A program made the position numbers and the translations under genes. The notes below the pieces were generated by a model that saw nothing but the letters and a program-made list of their open reading frames with translations, did no database searches and was not told the DNA's origin. A stretch of DNA of 64,000 bases from Betaproteobacteria bacterium HGW-Betaproteobacteria-1. GTDB lineage: Bacteria; Pseudomonadota; Gammaproteobacteria; Burkholderiales; Methylophilaceae. Where the stretch lies: the NCBI GenBank assembly GCA_002842435.1, contig PHCX01000007.1, positions 1 through 64,000 on the forward strand, written 5' to 3'. Of this stretch, positions 8,582 through 17,733 are shown one piece after another (the stretch's first letter is position 1; each line of letters opens with the position of its first letter).

Positions 8582-8619
8582 TTTCTTTCAGGACATTTTT
8601 TAGAACCAGGAGAATGAAA

Positions 8620-10071
8620 ATGAGTGCTACAGCAGAAGCCCGCGTCAATGGCGCGGAACTGATCGAGGAGGTCCTCAAGGCCTACCCGGAAAAATCCGCC
8701 AAGCGGCGCGCCAAACATCTCGGCGTACATGAGGAAGGCAAGTCCGATTGCGACGTCAAATCCAACATCAAGTCCCTGCCGGGTGTAATGACCATCCGCG
8801 GTTGCGCCTACGCCGGTTCCAAGGGCGTGGTGTGGGGTCCGATCAAGGACATGATCCACATCTCCCACGGCCCTGTCGGCTGCGGTCAGTATTCATGGGC
8901 CTCGCGTCGCAACTACTACATCGGCACCACCGGTATCGATACCTTCGGCACCATGCAGTTCACTTCCGATTTCCAGGAAAAGGACATCGTGTTCGGTGGC
9001 GACAAGAAGCTGGAAAAGATCATCGACGAAATCCAGGACCTGTTCCCGCTCAACAAGGGTATCTCCATCCAGTCCGAATGCCCGATCGGCCTGATCGGTG
9101 ACGACATTGAAGCCGTCGCCAAGAAGAAGTCCAAGGAATTCGAAGGCAAGACCATCGTGCCAGTGCGCTGCGAAGGCTTCCGCGGGGTTTCACAATCGCT
9201 GGGCCACCACATCGCCAACGATGCGATCCGCGACTTCGTGTTCGACAAGACCGACCCGGAAAAGAACGCCTTCACCGCCACACCGTATGACGTTGCCATC
9301 ATCGGCGACTACAACATCGGCGGCGATGCCTGGTCCAGCCGTATCCTGCTCGAGGAAATGGGCCTGCGCGTCATCGCCCAGTGGTCCGGCGACGGCTCGA
9401 TTGCCGAACTGGAAAACACCCCCAAGGCCAAGCTGAACATCCTGCACTGCTACCGCTCGATGAACTACATCAGCCGCCACATGGAAGAGAAGTACGGTAT
9501 TCCCTGGGTTGAGTACAACTTCTTCGGCCCGTCCAAGATTGAGGAATCGCTGCGCAAGATCGCCAGCTTCTTCGACGACAGCATCAAGGAAAAGACCGAA
9601 GCCGTCATCGCCAAGTACAAGAAGCTGACCGACGACGTCATCGCCAAGTACAAGCCGCGCCTGCAAGGCAAGAAAGTCATGCTGTTCGTCGGCGGCCTGC
9701 GTCCTCGTCACGTCATCGGCGCATACGAAGACCTCGGCATGGAAGTGGTCGGTACCGGCTACGAATTCGGCCACAACGACGACTATCAGCGCACCACCCA
9801 CTACGTGAAGGACGGCACGCTGATCTACGACGACGTTACCGGTTACGAGTTCGAGAAGTTCGTCGAAGCCGTGCAACCTGACCTGGTCGGTTCCGGCATC
9901 AAGGAAAAGTACGTGTTCCAGAAAATGGGCGTGCCTTTCCGCCAGATGCACAGCTGGGATTACTCCGGTCCATACCACGGCTATGACGGCTTCGCCATCT
10001 TTGCCCGTGACATGGACATGGCGATCAACAGCCCGGTCTGGAAGCTGACCAAGGCACCTTGGGCCAAGTAA
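8620..10071 (+). CDS. nifD: Nitrogenase MoFe protein alpha chain NifD
   Basis: Holds the FeMo-cofactor and half of the P-cluster. The 483-residue form keeps P-cluster ligands C62, C88 and C154 (identical numbering to Azotobacter), the FeMo-co cysteine C277 in LNILHCYRS, and the FeMo-co histidine H444 in [13 protein letters not shown]. The second of two close ATGs (8620) is taken as the start because AGGAG stands seven bases before it; the ATG at 8614 is only one base from the ribosome site. Co-transcribed with nifH and nifK. Confidence 0.99.
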   Translation: MSATAEARVNGAELIEEVLKAYPEKSAKRRAKHLGVHEEGKSDCDVKSNIKSLPGVMTIRGCAYAGSKGVVWGPIKDMIHISHGPVGCGQYSWASRRNYYIGTTGIDTFGTMQFTSDFQEKDIVFGGDKKLEKIIDEIQDLFPLNKGISIQSECPIGLIGDDIEAVAKKKSKEFEGKTIVPVRCEGFRGVSQSLGHHIANDAIRDFVFDKTDPEKNAFTATPYDVAIIGDYNIGGDAWSSRILLEEMGLRVIAQWSGDGSIAELENTPKAKLNILHCYRSMNYISRHMEEKYGIPWVEYNFFGPSKIEESLRKIASFFDDSIKEKTEAVIAKYKKLTDDVIAKYKPRLQGKKVMLFVGGLRPRHVIGAYEDLGMEVVGTGYEFGHNDDYQRTTHYVKDGTLIYDDVTGYEFEKFVEAVQPDLVGSGIKEKYVFQKMGVPFRQMHSWDYSGPYHGYDGFAIFARDMDMAINSPVWKLTKAPWAK

Positions 10072-10105
10072 ACCGGGGCCAAGTAAACCAGCCAAGTAAA
10101 TCAAT

Positions 10106-10175
10106 GTAGGGTGGGCAATGCATCGCCCACGCGTAAACAACCGTAATTACGTGGGCAACACCCTGCCCACCCTGC
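10106..10175. repeat. Palindromic intergenic repeat between nifD and nifK
   Basis: GTAGGGTGGGCA (10106-10117) is the inverse of TGCCCACCCTGC (10164-10175), with a second inverted pair, CGCCCACG and CGTGGGCA, inside. The GTAGGGTGGGCAA type repeat is a scattered palindrome in many proteobacterial genomes. It would put a long hairpin just before the nifK ribosome site. Confidence 0.7.
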
Positions 10176-10194
10176 GAACGAAAGGAAATTGAAA

Positions 10195-11754
10195 ATGAGC
10201 CAGAGCGCTGAAAAAGTATTAGACCACTTCGAATTGTTCCGCGAACCCGAATACAAGGAAATGTTCGCGAACAAGAAGGAAAATTTTGAATATGCCGTTC
10301 CGCTTGAGGAAATGAAAAGCCAGGTGGAATACGCCAAGACCTGGGAATACCGCGAGAAGAACTTCAACCGTGAAGCGCTGACCGTCAACCCGGCCAAGGC
10401 CTGCCAGCCGCTGGGTGCCGTGTTCGCTGCCGTCGGTTTCGAGAGCACCCTGCCCTTCGTGCACGGTTCGCAAGGTTGCGTAGCGTACTACCGCTCGCAC
10501 TTCAGCCGTCACTTCAAGGAGCCGACTTCCTGCGTATCCTCCTCCATGACAGAAGACGCCGCAGTGTTCGGCGGCCTCAACAACATGGTGGACGGTCTGG
10601 CCAACTCCTACAGCCTGTACAAGCCGAAGATGATCGCGGTCTCCACCACCTGCATGGCAGAAGTGATCGGCGACGACCTTAACGCCTTCATCAAGACTTC
10701 GAAGGAAAAAGGCTCCATCCCGGCTGAATATGACGTACCGTTTGCCCACACACCAGCTTTCGTCGGCAGCCATATCACCGGCTACGACAATGCGCTGCGC
10801 GGCGTGCTGACCCACTTCTGGGACGGCAAGGCCGGCACGACGGAACCAATGGTGCGCAAGCCCAACGACAGCATCAACTTCATCGGCGGTTTCGACGGCT
10901 ACGTGGTCGGCAACAACCGTGAAGTGAAGCGCATCCTCAACGAGTTCGGCGTCGACTACACCATGCTGTGCGACCCGTCTGACGTATGGGATACACCGAC
11001 CGACGGCGAATTCCGCATGTACGACGGCGGCACCACGCTGGAAGATGCTGCCAATGCGCTGCATGCCAAGGGCACTATCGTCATGCAATCGATCTGTGCA
11101 GAAAAGACTGCTGCCTTCATCGAAGAACATGGCCAGGAAGTCGCACGCCTGCACCACCCGGTTGGCGTGGCAGGTACCGACGAGTTCCTGATGGCGGTCT
11201 CCAAACTGACCGGCAAGCCGATTCCTGAAAGCCTGACCAAGGAACGCGGCCGCCTGGTGGATGCCATCGCCGACTCCAGCGCACACATCCACGGCAAGAA
11301 GTTCGCGCTGTATGGCGACCCTGACCTGATGCTGGGCCTCACCGCCTTCCTGCTGGAACTGGGCGCAGAACCTGTGCATGTGCTCTCGACCAACGGCGAC
11401 GCCGATTGGGCTGCCAAGGTGCAGGCGCTGTTCGATGCCTCCCCGTTCGGCAAGAACTGCCATGTCTATGCCAAGAAGGATCTCTGGCACATGCGTTCAC
11501 TGCTGTTCACTGAGCCTGTCGACTTCCTCATCGGCAACACCTACGGCAAGTATCTGGACCGCGACACCGGCACACCGCTGATCCGTATCGGCTTCCCGAT
11601 CTTCGACCGTCACCACAAGCATCGTTACCCGGTGTGGGGCTATCAAGGTGCGATGAATGTGCTGGTCACCATCCTCGACAAGATCTTCGATGTGATGGAC
11701 GCCGACACCAACGGCATTGCAACGACGGACTACAGTTTCGACATCATCCGTTAA
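10195..11754 (+). CDS. nifK: Nitrogenase MoFe protein beta chain NifK
   Basis: Pairs with NifD and supplies the other P-cluster ligands: C70, C95 and C153, numbered as in Azotobacter ([33 protein letters not shown]). Length 519 residues is normal. AAGGA stands eight bases before the ATG at 10195; the in-frame TTG six bases earlier is not needed. The upstream spacer is longer than usual because of a palindromic repeat. Confidence 0.99.
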   Translation: MSQSAEKVLDHFELFREPEYKEMFANKKENFEYAVPLEEMKSQVEYAKTWEYREKNFNREALTVNPAKACQPLGAVFAAVGFESTLPFVHGSQGCVAYYRSHFSRHFKEPTSCVSSSMTEDAAVFGGLNNMVDGLANSYSLYKPKMIAVSTTCMAEVIGDDLNAFIKTSKEKGSIPAEYDVPFAHTPAFVGSHITGYDNALRGVLTHFWDGKAGTTEPMVRKPNDSINFIGGFDGYVVGNNREVKRILNEFGVDYTMLCDPSDVWDTPTDGEFRMYDGGTTLEDAANALHAKGTIVMQSICAEKTAAFIEEHGQEVARLHHPVGVAGTDEFLMAVSKLTGKPIPESLTKERGRLVDAIADSSAHIHGKKFALYGDPDLMLGLTAFLLELGAEPVHVLSTNGDADWAAKVQALFDASPFGKNCHVYAKKDLWHMRSLLFTEPVDFLIGNTYGKYLDRDTGTPLIRIGFPIFDRHHKHRYPVWGYQGAMNVLVTILDKIFDVMDADTNGIATTDYSFDIIR

Positions 11755-11811
11755 TCGCAGAACGGTCATCGGGTGCCAGCCGCCCGGTGACCGCCAGCCC
11801 GAGGAAATATC

Positions 11812-12159
11812 ATGGCAAATATCACTTTCAGCTCACCAAAAATGAAAAAGGACCTTACGGTCTACGCCACGGCAGGCGATACCAGCACACTGCTGGCGCT
11901 GGCCAAGGAGCACAAGATACCGGTGGATTTCGAATGCGAGAACGGCGAATGCGGCTCCTGCGCGGTCAAGGTAAGCATCCTGGCCAACAAGCAGCCCATG
12001 GGCATGCACCTCACCGAGAAAGAAAAAACGGTGCTCAACCTCGCCGGCAAGATCACCAAGGACCAGATCCAGGATGCCGAAGTCAATGACATCCCGCCAC
12101 CATGGCGTCTGGCCTGCCAGTTCATCGTGCGTAATGAAGATGTACTGGTGAGTTTATAG
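11812..12159 (+). CDS. [2Fe-2S] ferredoxin resembling Shethna protein II (FeSII)
   Basis: A 115-residue plant-type ferredoxin with ligands C42, C47, C50 and C102. Unlike ordinary ferredoxins of this fold, it shares with Azotobacter FeSII the N-terminal FSSP, STLL followed by an IPV-FEC segment, GM-LTEKEKTVL, and the late PPPWRLACQ-IV-NED block. FeSII binds MoFe and Fe proteins under oxygen stress and locks them in a protected inactive complex. As last gene of nifHDK, made in step with its proposed clients, it probably does the same here. The comparison is from memory. A strong terminator follows. Confidence 0.85.
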   Translation: MANITFSSPKMKKDLTVYATAGDTSTLLALAKEHKIPVDFECENGECGSCAVKVSILANKQPMGMHLTEKEKTVLNLAGKITKDQIQDAEVNDIPPPWRLACQFIVRNEDVLVSL

Positions 12160-12251
12160 TTTTCCAGCTATCGCTCAAAAGGCAATGGCTGAGGAGAGGA
12201 CACTACCCCTCTCCAAAGTATGACCTTATTTGTAATCACGGCTCCTCTCTT

Positions 12252-12279
12252 CGCCTCCTCTCCGGAGGCGTCTTTTTTT
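12252..12279 (+). terminator. Rho-independent terminator of the nifHDK operon
   Basis: CGCCTCC and GGAGGCG form a 7-bp GC-rich stem with a 5-base loop, followed by TCTTTTTTT. It separates nifHDK-FeSII from the DUF167 gene. Apart from this terminator I see nothing in 12160-12359. Confidence 0.9.
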
Positions 12280-12359
12280 CCAGAGCACCTCATGCCTTAT
12301 AATCCGGTAGAGAAAGCGGCGCGTCATGTCCGCGTACAAACCGAACAATGGAGCATTCA

Positions 12360-12716
12360 ATGGCAGCAAAACCCAGGCCCGGCCAACCCAGCCCACGCAT
12401 GAGCATGAACGCATTCTGCGCCTGGGATGGCGACACCCTGGTGCTGAATATCCTCGGCACCCCGAGTGCCAAGAAGGATGCCATCGGCAAGGTCAAGGGC
12501 CGTCAGCTCAAGGTCAGCGTCACGGCAACCCCGGTAGCCGGCAAGGCGACCGATCACATGGTCAAGTTCCTGGCGCCGGCATTCGGCGTCTCCACCGGCG
12601 ACATCGAGGTGGTGTTCGGCAGGTTCAACGTCAACAAGCAGCTGCGTATCCGGTCGCCCAAACAGTTGCCGGGTGTCATCGAGAAGTTTCTCGCCGGGCA
12701 GGCGAACAAGGCCTGA
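12360..12716 (+). CDS. DUF167 family protein (YggU type)
   Basis: A 118-residue protein of the small DUF167/UPF0235 family, seen from the block VSVTATPVAGKATDHMVKFLA and VVFGRFNVNKQLRI in the middle. The family is widespread and usually beside yggT; its function is not settled. Here it is a lone housekeeping gene between two nif operons. The ATG at 12360 has GGAG six bases upstream; in-frame ATGs at 12348 and 12408 are alternatives. No NifA or sigma-54 site precedes it. Confidence 0.85.
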   Translation: MAAKPRPGQPSPRMSMNAFCAWDGDTLVLNILGTPSAKKDAIGKVKGRQLKVSVTATPVAGKATDHMVKFLAPAFGVSTGDIEVVFGRFNVNKQLRIRSPKQLPGVIEKFLAGQANKA

Positions 12717-12746
12717 CATCGCCCCTCGCCGGCAAAACGTCGCTTT

Positions 12747-12762
12747 TGTCGGGTTTGCGACG
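12747..12762. promoter_or_regulatory. Degenerate NifA site before nifE
   Basis: TGT-CGGGTTTGCG-ACG has the same ten-base core as the nifH site but ends ACG instead of ACA. It stands 58 bases before the nifE -24 element. It is the only candidate in this region. Confidence 0.55.
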
Positions 12763-12819
12763 CAGCTCAATTTCCATACTTATCCATTAAAAACATATAC
12801 TTGATTAACACATGCCGAC

Positions 12820-12835
12820 TGGCATGGAGTTTGCT
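12820..12835 (+). promoter_or_regulatory. Sigma-54 promoter of the nifENX operon
   Basis: TGGCAT-GGAGT-TTGCT differs from the consensus only at the last base of the -24 element. It lies 54 bases before nifE. Confidence 0.85.
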
Positions 12836-12888
12836 GAAGTCTGACTATCCTGGTTATCCAGACCATTACAGACACAGGCGAACCCATC

Positions 12889-14403
12889 ATGGCATCCCTC
12901 AGCGAGAAGGTGCAGGACGTTTTCAACGAACCCGGTTGCGACAAGAACCAGGCCAAGGGTGAGAAGGAACGCAAAAAGGGCTGTACCAAGCAATTGACGC
13001 CCGGTGCGGCGGCCGGGGGTTGCGCCTTCGATGGCGCCAAGATCGCCCTGCAGCCCATCACCGACGTCGCGCACCTGGTACACGGCCCCATCGCCTGCGA
13101 GGGCAACGGCTGGGATAACCGCGGCGCGAAGTCGTCCGATTCGCTCCTCTACCGTACCGGATTCACTACCGACATCAACGAGCTGGATGTGGTCTACGGC
13201 GGCGAGAAGCGCCTGTACAAATCCATCCGCGAAATCCTCGACAAGTACGATCCCCCTGCTGTTTTTGTTTACCAGACCTGCGTCACCGCACTGATCGGCG
13301 ACGATATCGAGGCGGTGTGCAAGGCGGCCACGGCCAAGTTCGGCAAGCCCATCATCCCGATTAACGCGCCCGGCTTCGTCGGCAGCAAAAACCTCGGCAA
13401 CAAGCTGGCGGGAGAGGCGCTGCTGGAGCATGTCATCGGCACCGAAGAGCCGGAATTCACCACGCCTTACGACATCAACATCATCGGCGAATACAACCTG
13501 GCCGGCGAGTTGTGGCAGGTGAAACCGCTGCTGGACGAACTCGGCATCCGCATCCTTTCCTGCATCTCGGGCGATGCCAAATACAAGGAAGTCGCGTATT
13601 CGCACCTTGCCAAGGCGGCCATGATGGTGTGCTCGAAAGCCATGATCAACGTCGCGCGCAAGATGGAGGAACGCTACGGCATCCCCTTCTTTGAAGGTTC
13701 GTTTTACGGCATCGGCGACATGAGCGACAGCCTGCGCCAGATCGCCAAGCTGCTGGTGCAGCAAGGCGCACCGGAAGAACTGCTGTCGCGCACGGAAAAA
13801 CTGATCTTCCGCGAGGAAAGTCGCGCCTGGGAGCAGATCAACCATTACCGCAAGCGACTTGAAGGCAAGAAGGTGCTGCTGATTACTGGCGGGGTCAAGT
13901 CGTGGTCAGTGGTGTCCGCGTTGCAGGAGGGCGGTATGGAAGTCGTCGGCACCAGCGTGAAGAAATCCACCGTCGAGGACAAGGAAAAAATCAAGGAGAT
14001 CATGGGCGAAGACGCGCACATGTTTGATGATATGCGCCCGCGCGACATGTACGCCATGCTGAAGGAATCGCGTGCCGACATCATGCTTTCCGGCGGCCGC
14101 AGCCAGTTCATCGCACTCAAGGTCAAGATGCCCTGGCTCGATATCAACCAGGAGCGCCATCACGCCTATGCCGGCTATGTCGGCATGGTGGAACTGGTGA
14201 AGCGTATCGACCAGGCGCTGTATCACCCGGTTTGGGAACAGGTACGCAAGCCCGCACCGTGGGAAGTAACTCCATCTCCCTCAAAGGGAGAGGGTCGGGG
14301 TGAGGGTGGGACGTCCGTTTCCCCGATGACGGCGCCAACTCCTGAATTGCCCCATTTCACCCCCACCCCAGCCCTCCCCCTGACAGTGGGAGGGAGTTAC
14401 TGA
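12889..14403 (+). CDS. nifE: FeMo-cofactor scaffold subunit NifE, with an added C-terminal tail
   Basis: With NifN it forms the scaffold on which the NifB cofactor is matured with Mo and homocitrate. NifD-like blocks are present, with candidate cluster cysteines in AGGCAFDGAK, HGPIACEGNGW and YQTCVTALIGDD. The conserved region ends near residue 459 (HPVWEQVRKPAPW). The remaining 45 or so residues, rich in Pro, Gly and Ser, are encoded by a palindromic repeat element, and the stop comes just before nifN. The gene is 504 codons against a usual 455-475. Sigma-54 promoter and degenerate NifA site upstream. Confidence 0.97.
   Translation: MASLSEKVQDVFNEPGCDKNQAKGEKERKKGCTKQLTPGAAAGGCAFDGAKIALQPITDVAHLVHGPIACEGNGWDNRGAKSSDSLLYRTGFTTDINELDVVYGGEKRLYKSIREILDKYDPPAVFVYQTCVTALIGDDIEAVCKAATAKFGKPIIPINAPGFVGSKNLGNKLAGEALLEHVIGTEEPEFTTPYDINIIGEYNLAGELWQVKPLLDELGIRILSCISGDAKYKEVAYSHLAKAAMMVCSKAMINVARKMEERYGIPFFEGSFYGIGDMSDSLRQIAKLLVQQGAPEELLSRTEKLIFREESRAWEQINHYRKRLEGKKVLLITGGVKSWSVVSALQEGGMEVVGTSVKKSTVEDKEKIKEIMGEDAHMFDDMRPRDMYAMLKESRADIMLSGGRSQFIALKVKMPWLDINQERHHAYAGYVGMVELVKRIDQALYHPVWEQVRKPAPWEVTPSPSKGEGRGEGGTSVSPMTAPTPELPHFTPTPALPLTVGGSY
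14272..14399. repeat. Palindromic repeat inserted in the 3' end of nifE
   Basis: The outer parts CTCCCTCAAAGGGAGAGGG and CCCTCCCCCTGACAGTGGGA are near-inverse copies, with GGGGTGAGGGTGGG and CCCCACCCC nested inside. This is the common CTCCCTCNNNGGGAGAGGGNNGGGGTGAGGG type of bacterial palindrome. It is in frame with nifE. Confidence 0.75.
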
Positions 14404-14404
14404 G

Positions 14405-15823
14405 ATGGCTACCGTCAACACCAACCAGAAAGCCTGCGCAGTCAACCCGCTGAAGATGAGCCAACCCATAGGCGCGGCGCTGGCATTCATGGGTCTCAAC
14501 CACTGCCTGCCGACCCTGCATGGTTCTCAGGGTTGCACTTCGTTCGGCCTGGTGCTGTTTGTGCGCCATTTCCGCGAGATGATCCCGCTGCAGACCACCG
14601 CGATGAACGAGGTGACGACCATCCTCGGCGGCATGGAAAACATCGAGCAGGCCATCATGAATATCTGGAACCGCAACCAGCCGGAAATTCTCGGCCTGGC
14701 TTCGACCGGACTGACCGAAACCAAGGGCGATGATGTCGATGCCTACATCAAGCTGATACGCGCCAAACATCCGGAAATCGCCGACATGGCGATCATCTAT
14801 GTCTCCACCCCGGATTATGTCGGCGCTTTCCAGGATGGCTGGAACAAGGCGGTGGTGCGTATCGTGCAGGAAATGGCGGTGCCGTGCGAGGTGAAACAGG
14901 CCAACCGCGTCAATGTACTGCCCGGCTCGCACCTGACCGCCGGCGACATTAACGAGATTCGCGAGATCATCGAAGCCTTTGGCCTGGAGCCGGTATTCAT
15001 CCCCGATATTTCCGGCTCGCTGGACGGCCATATCCCCGAGGATTTCACGCCCACCACGCTGGGCGGCACAACGCTGCAACAACTGCGCACCATGGGCGCG
15101 GCACGTGCCACCATCGCCATAGGCGACCAGATGCATGCGGCCGCCATCGAGCTGGAAATGAAGACCGGCGTGCCTTATACCATGTTCGACCGCCTGACCG
15201 GGCTGGAGGCCAACGACAATTTCATGCAGCACCTGGCGCAGCTTTCCGGCCGGCCGGTACCGCAAAAATACCGCCGCCAGCGCAGCCAGTTGCAGGACGC
15301 CTTGCTGGATGCGCATTTCTTCAGCGGCGGCAAGAAAATCGCCATCGGCGCCGAGCCTGACCTGCTGTGGAGCATCGGCAGTTTCCTCGCCGAGATGGGT
15401 TGCGAACTGACGGCCAACGTCACGACGACGCATTCCGCCATGCTGGAAAAGCTGCCGGCAGAAGAAGTGCTGATCGGCGATCTGGAAGACCTGGAAACAC
15501 GCGCAAAGGACTGCGACCTGCTGATCACGCATTCGCATGGACGCCAGATGGCCGAACGCCTGCACATCCCTTTCCTGCGCATGGGAATCCCGACCTTTGA
15601 CCGCCTGGGTGCGGCGCACAAGGTGATTGTCGGCTACCGCGGCACCCGCGACCTGGCCTTTGAGATCGCCAATATCTTTCTCGCTGATGACCACGAAGTC
15701 GGTCCGGAAACCTGGGCGTCCAAGGAGACAGAAAGTCACTGTGCGGATGGTGCCTGTGGCAGTTGCCAGAGCCAATTGCCAGTATCAATTGCAGAGCCAC
15801 CTGAAGTCGCGCATATCGCATGA
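14405..15823 (+). CDS. nifN: FeMo-cofactor scaffold subunit NifN
   Basis: Partner of NifE. The 472-residue protein has NifK-like opening blocks (ACAVNPLKMSQPIGAALAFMGL, with C11 and HGSQGCTSFG) and ends with a cysteine-bearing tail (HCADGACGSCQ). It starts one base after the nifE stop, with GGGAGG ten bases upstream supplied by the repeat element that also forms the NifE tail. Length is normal for NifN. Confidence 0.97.
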   Translation: MATVNTNQKACAVNPLKMSQPIGAALAFMGLNHCLPTLHGSQGCTSFGLVLFVRHFREMIPLQTTAMNEVTTILGGMENIEQAIMNIWNRNQPEILGLASTGLTETKGDDVDAYIKLIRAKHPEIADMAIIYVSTPDYVGAFQDGWNKAVVRIVQEMAVPCEVKQANRVNVLPGSHLTAGDINEIREIIEAFGLEPVFIPDISGSLDGHIPEDFTPTTLGGTTLQQLRTMGAARATIAIGDQMHAAAIELEMKTGVPYTMFDRLTGLEANDNFMQHLAQLSGRPVPQKYRRQRSQLQDALLDAHFFSGGKKIAIGAEPDLLWSIGSFLAEMGCELTANVTTTHSAMLEKLPAEEVLIGDLEDLETRAKDCDLLITHSHGRQMAERLHIPFLRMGIPTFDRLGAAHKVIVGYRGTRDLAFEIANIFLADDHEVGPETWASKETESHCADGACGSCQSQLPVSIAEPPEVAHIA

Positions 15824-15856
15824 AGCCAATTTTGATTTGATAACCCGGAGAACATC

Positions 15857-16261
15857 ATGAAAGTCGCTTTTGCCACACAAGACCTGAAACGGGTAGATGC
15901 CCATTTCGGCTGGGCCAAGAACATCGCCATCTACGAACTGACGCCGGAAGGCTACAGCTTCATCGAAGCCGTAGCCTTTGAAGGTGACCTGCAGGAAGAC
16001 GGCAACGAGGACAAGCTGGCACCCAAGCTGGAAATCATCAAGGACTGCGCCTTGCTCTATGTCGCTGCCATCGGCGGCTCTGCCGCGGCACGCGTGGTGG
16101 CGCACAAGATACACCCGGTCAAGGTGACAAGCCCGGAGCCGATCGAGGAAGTGCTGGAAAAACTCAAGGATGTGCTCAACGGCACACCGCCGCCATTCCT
16201 CAGAAAAGCGTTGTTGCGCGATCAGGAACGCAGTTTCGATTTCGAAGATGAACCGGCTTAG
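15857..16261 (+). CDS. nifX: FeMo-cofactor carrier NifX
   Basis: A 134-residue member of the NifX/NifB C-terminal/NafY cofactor-binding fold. It starts MKVAFATQD, has DAHFGWA near residue 15 and the glycine-rich IGGSAAARVVAHKIHPVKV block, which are family hallmarks. It holds NifB-co or the VK intermediate during transfer to NifEN. It sits 33 bases after nifN in the same operon; a CACAGAG element follows. Confidence 0.95.
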   Translation: MKVAFATQDLKRVDAHFGWAKNIAIYELTPEGYSFIEAVAFEGDLQEDGNEDKLAPKLEIIKDCALLYVAAIGGSAAARVVAHKIHPVKVTSPEPIEEVLEKLKDVLNGTPPPFLRKALLRDQERSFDFEDEPA

Positions 16262-16267
16262 AACATG

Positions 16268-16480
16268 AGCCACAGAAAGACACTTATAGCCACAGAGGAC
16301 ACAGAGCACACAGAGGTAAACCCTCAGGCGAATTTCCCTGCGAACTCCGCACCCTCTACAGCTACAAGATTTTGAAAACCGTTTGATATATGAGCTGCAG
16401 AGAACACAGGGCGCACTGAGGCAAACCCTCGAACGAATTTCTCTGTGATCTCTGTGATCTCTGTGCCCTCTGTGGCTAAA
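16268..16480. repeat. CACAGAG hairpin element, copy 3
   Basis: Left arm units at 16268-16320 (one decayed unit CACAGAAAG, then CACAGAGGACACAGAGCACACAGAG), right arm at 16438-16480 (CTCTGTGATCTCTGTGATCTCTGTGCCCTCTGTGGCT). It occupies most of the spacer between nifX and the next gene and is the longest copy here. Confidence 0.85.
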
Positions 16481-16506
16481 AGATTTTTGAATTCAAGGAG
16501 AAACAC

Positions 16507-16986
16507 ATGACTGCTACCGCTGCCGCAATCGCGGAAACCCCGACAGACCCCTGGGAGTCGCCGTTCGTCATCGAACTGATCAAGCAATGGCGCGCCCAGG
16601 ATACGCACGGCGCCTGGGAAGGCAAGGATGACGCCACCCTGCTCGCACCTTACCTCATCAGCAAGGAACAACGGCGCGAAATGCCGATCATCGGCGACCC
16701 GGACCCGGAGACCATCTGGCGGCTGGAACTGTTCTACAACGCTGTCGGCCTCGCTGTCGAGCGCGAAACCAGGGTCATGGTTTCGCCCATGATGAAGATG
16801 CACCATGAAGGTTTCGGCAAGATGATCCTCACTGCCGGGCGCTTGGTCGTAGTCAACAAACAGTTGCGCGATGTGCATCGCTTCGGTTTTGAAACCATTG
16901 AGAAACTGGCTGCCGAAGGTGAAAAAGTTGTCGCCGCCGCGGTGGGGATGATCAAGACCTTCCCCGATGTCGCCAACTACGGATGA
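16507..16986 (+). CDS. NifX-associated protein (DUF269)
   Basis: A 159-residue DUF269 protein, a family found only in nif clusters next to nifX. Recognised from [17 protein letters not shown] near residue 16 and the aromatic, basic middle part. Its biochemical role is not settled; a link to FeMo-co assembly follows from its constant place in the nifENX operon. A clean AAGGAG site precedes the ATG. Confidence 0.93.
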   Translation: MTATAAAIAETPTDPWESPFVIELIKQWRAQDTHGAWEGKDDATLLAPYLISKEQRREMPIIGDPDPETIWRLELFYNAVGLAVERETRVMVSPMMKMHHEGFGKMILTAGRLVVVNKQLRDVHRFGFETIEKLAAEGEKVVAAAVGMIKTFPDVANYG

Positions 16987-17057
16987 CCGTCATTCCGGCA
17001 ATCGTCAGCGACGATCCGGGATGACAACAAGGAATAGCAAACTGCAAGGAGTAATAA

Positions 17058-17255
17058 ATGAGTGATATCGACAGCATCAAGGCCGAAGTGAAAAAACTCA
17101 ACGCCCAGGCCACGCAATTAAAGATGGATTTGCATGACCTGTCGGAAGACCTGCCAACCGGCTGGGAAAAGATCCCGGAGATTGCGGCACGGACCTTCAA
17201 GGCTTATGAACAATTGACCGATGCGCGGCAGCGGCTGGCTGCAGCAGGAGGCTGA
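17058..17255 (+). CDS. DUF683 (CCE_0567-type) nif protein
   Basis: A 65-residue helical hairpin protein that matches the small DUF683 family: KKLNAQATQLKMDLHDLSEDLP followed by W-x-KIPEIAARTFKAYEQL. Members follow DUF269 in nif operons; a cyanobacterial one has been described as a metal-binding dimer. AAGGAG lies nine bases before the ATG. Confidence 0.93.
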   Translation: MSDIDSIKAEVKKLNAQATQLKMDLHDLSEDLPTGWEKIPEIAARTFKAYEQLTDARQRLAAAGG

Positions 17256-17266
17256 CAGGCTGCTGC

Positions 17267-17360
17267 AAAACTACTGCGACGGCCATCTGCTGCGTTGCTC
17301 GGTGCTCGCTTCCTCGCCTACCTACAGGTATGTCTCGGTCGCTGTGCGCCTCACGCCTTG
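17267..17360. repeat. 94-bp palindromic repeat family, copy A
   Basis: Read on the minus strand it begins CAAGGCGTGAGGCGCACAGCGACCG, has a small internal hairpin (ATACCTGTAGGTA) and ends AGCACCGAGCAACGCAGCAGATGG. The outer parts match copies B (33782) and C (45790), while the central hairpin differs in sequence but stays palindromic. It fills most of the DUF683-fdxB spacer. Confidence 0.8.
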
Positions 17361-17411
17361 CATATGACCCCCTCGTTACGTTTTTCAACACCCTGACACT
17401 GGAGAAAAAAC

Positions 17412-17717
17412 ATGACCTACACCGTAACCCTGCCTGGCGGCAAACTGTGGACACCGCAATTCGCCGAGCATATCGAAGAGGAAAAGTGCATAGGCTGCGG
17501 CCGCTGCTTCCGCGTGTGCGGACGCGATGTGCTGCAACTGGTCGGCATTGACGACGAAGGCGAACGCATGGCCGTATCGCTCGGCGACGACGATGACGAC
17601 GGCGAATACGAAAAGAAGGTGATGACCATCGCCAACCCGGAGAACTGTGTCGGTTGCGAAGCCTGTTCCAAGATCTGCCCGAAGAAGTGCTACACACACG
17701 CCCCGGCAGAAGCATGA
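17412..17717 (+). CDS. fdxB: Nif-specific ferredoxin III FdxB
   Basis: A 101-residue 2[4Fe-4S] ferredoxin of the nif-specific type. Cluster ligands are C26, C29, C32, C36 and C79, C82, C85, C89 with an extra C93; an acidic loop (DDDDDDGE, about 59-66) separates the two cluster halves. Family proteins end with the CPKKCY segment seen here. It probably supplies electrons for cofactor assembly rather than for catalysis. Confidence 0.95.
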   Translation: MTYTVTLPGGKLWTPQFAEHIEEEKCIGCGRCFRVCGRDVLQLVGIDDEGERMAVSLGDDDDDGEYEKKVMTIANPENCVGCEACSKICPKKCYTHAPAEA

Positions 17718-17733
17718 CGGAGTAAACCCGGCC

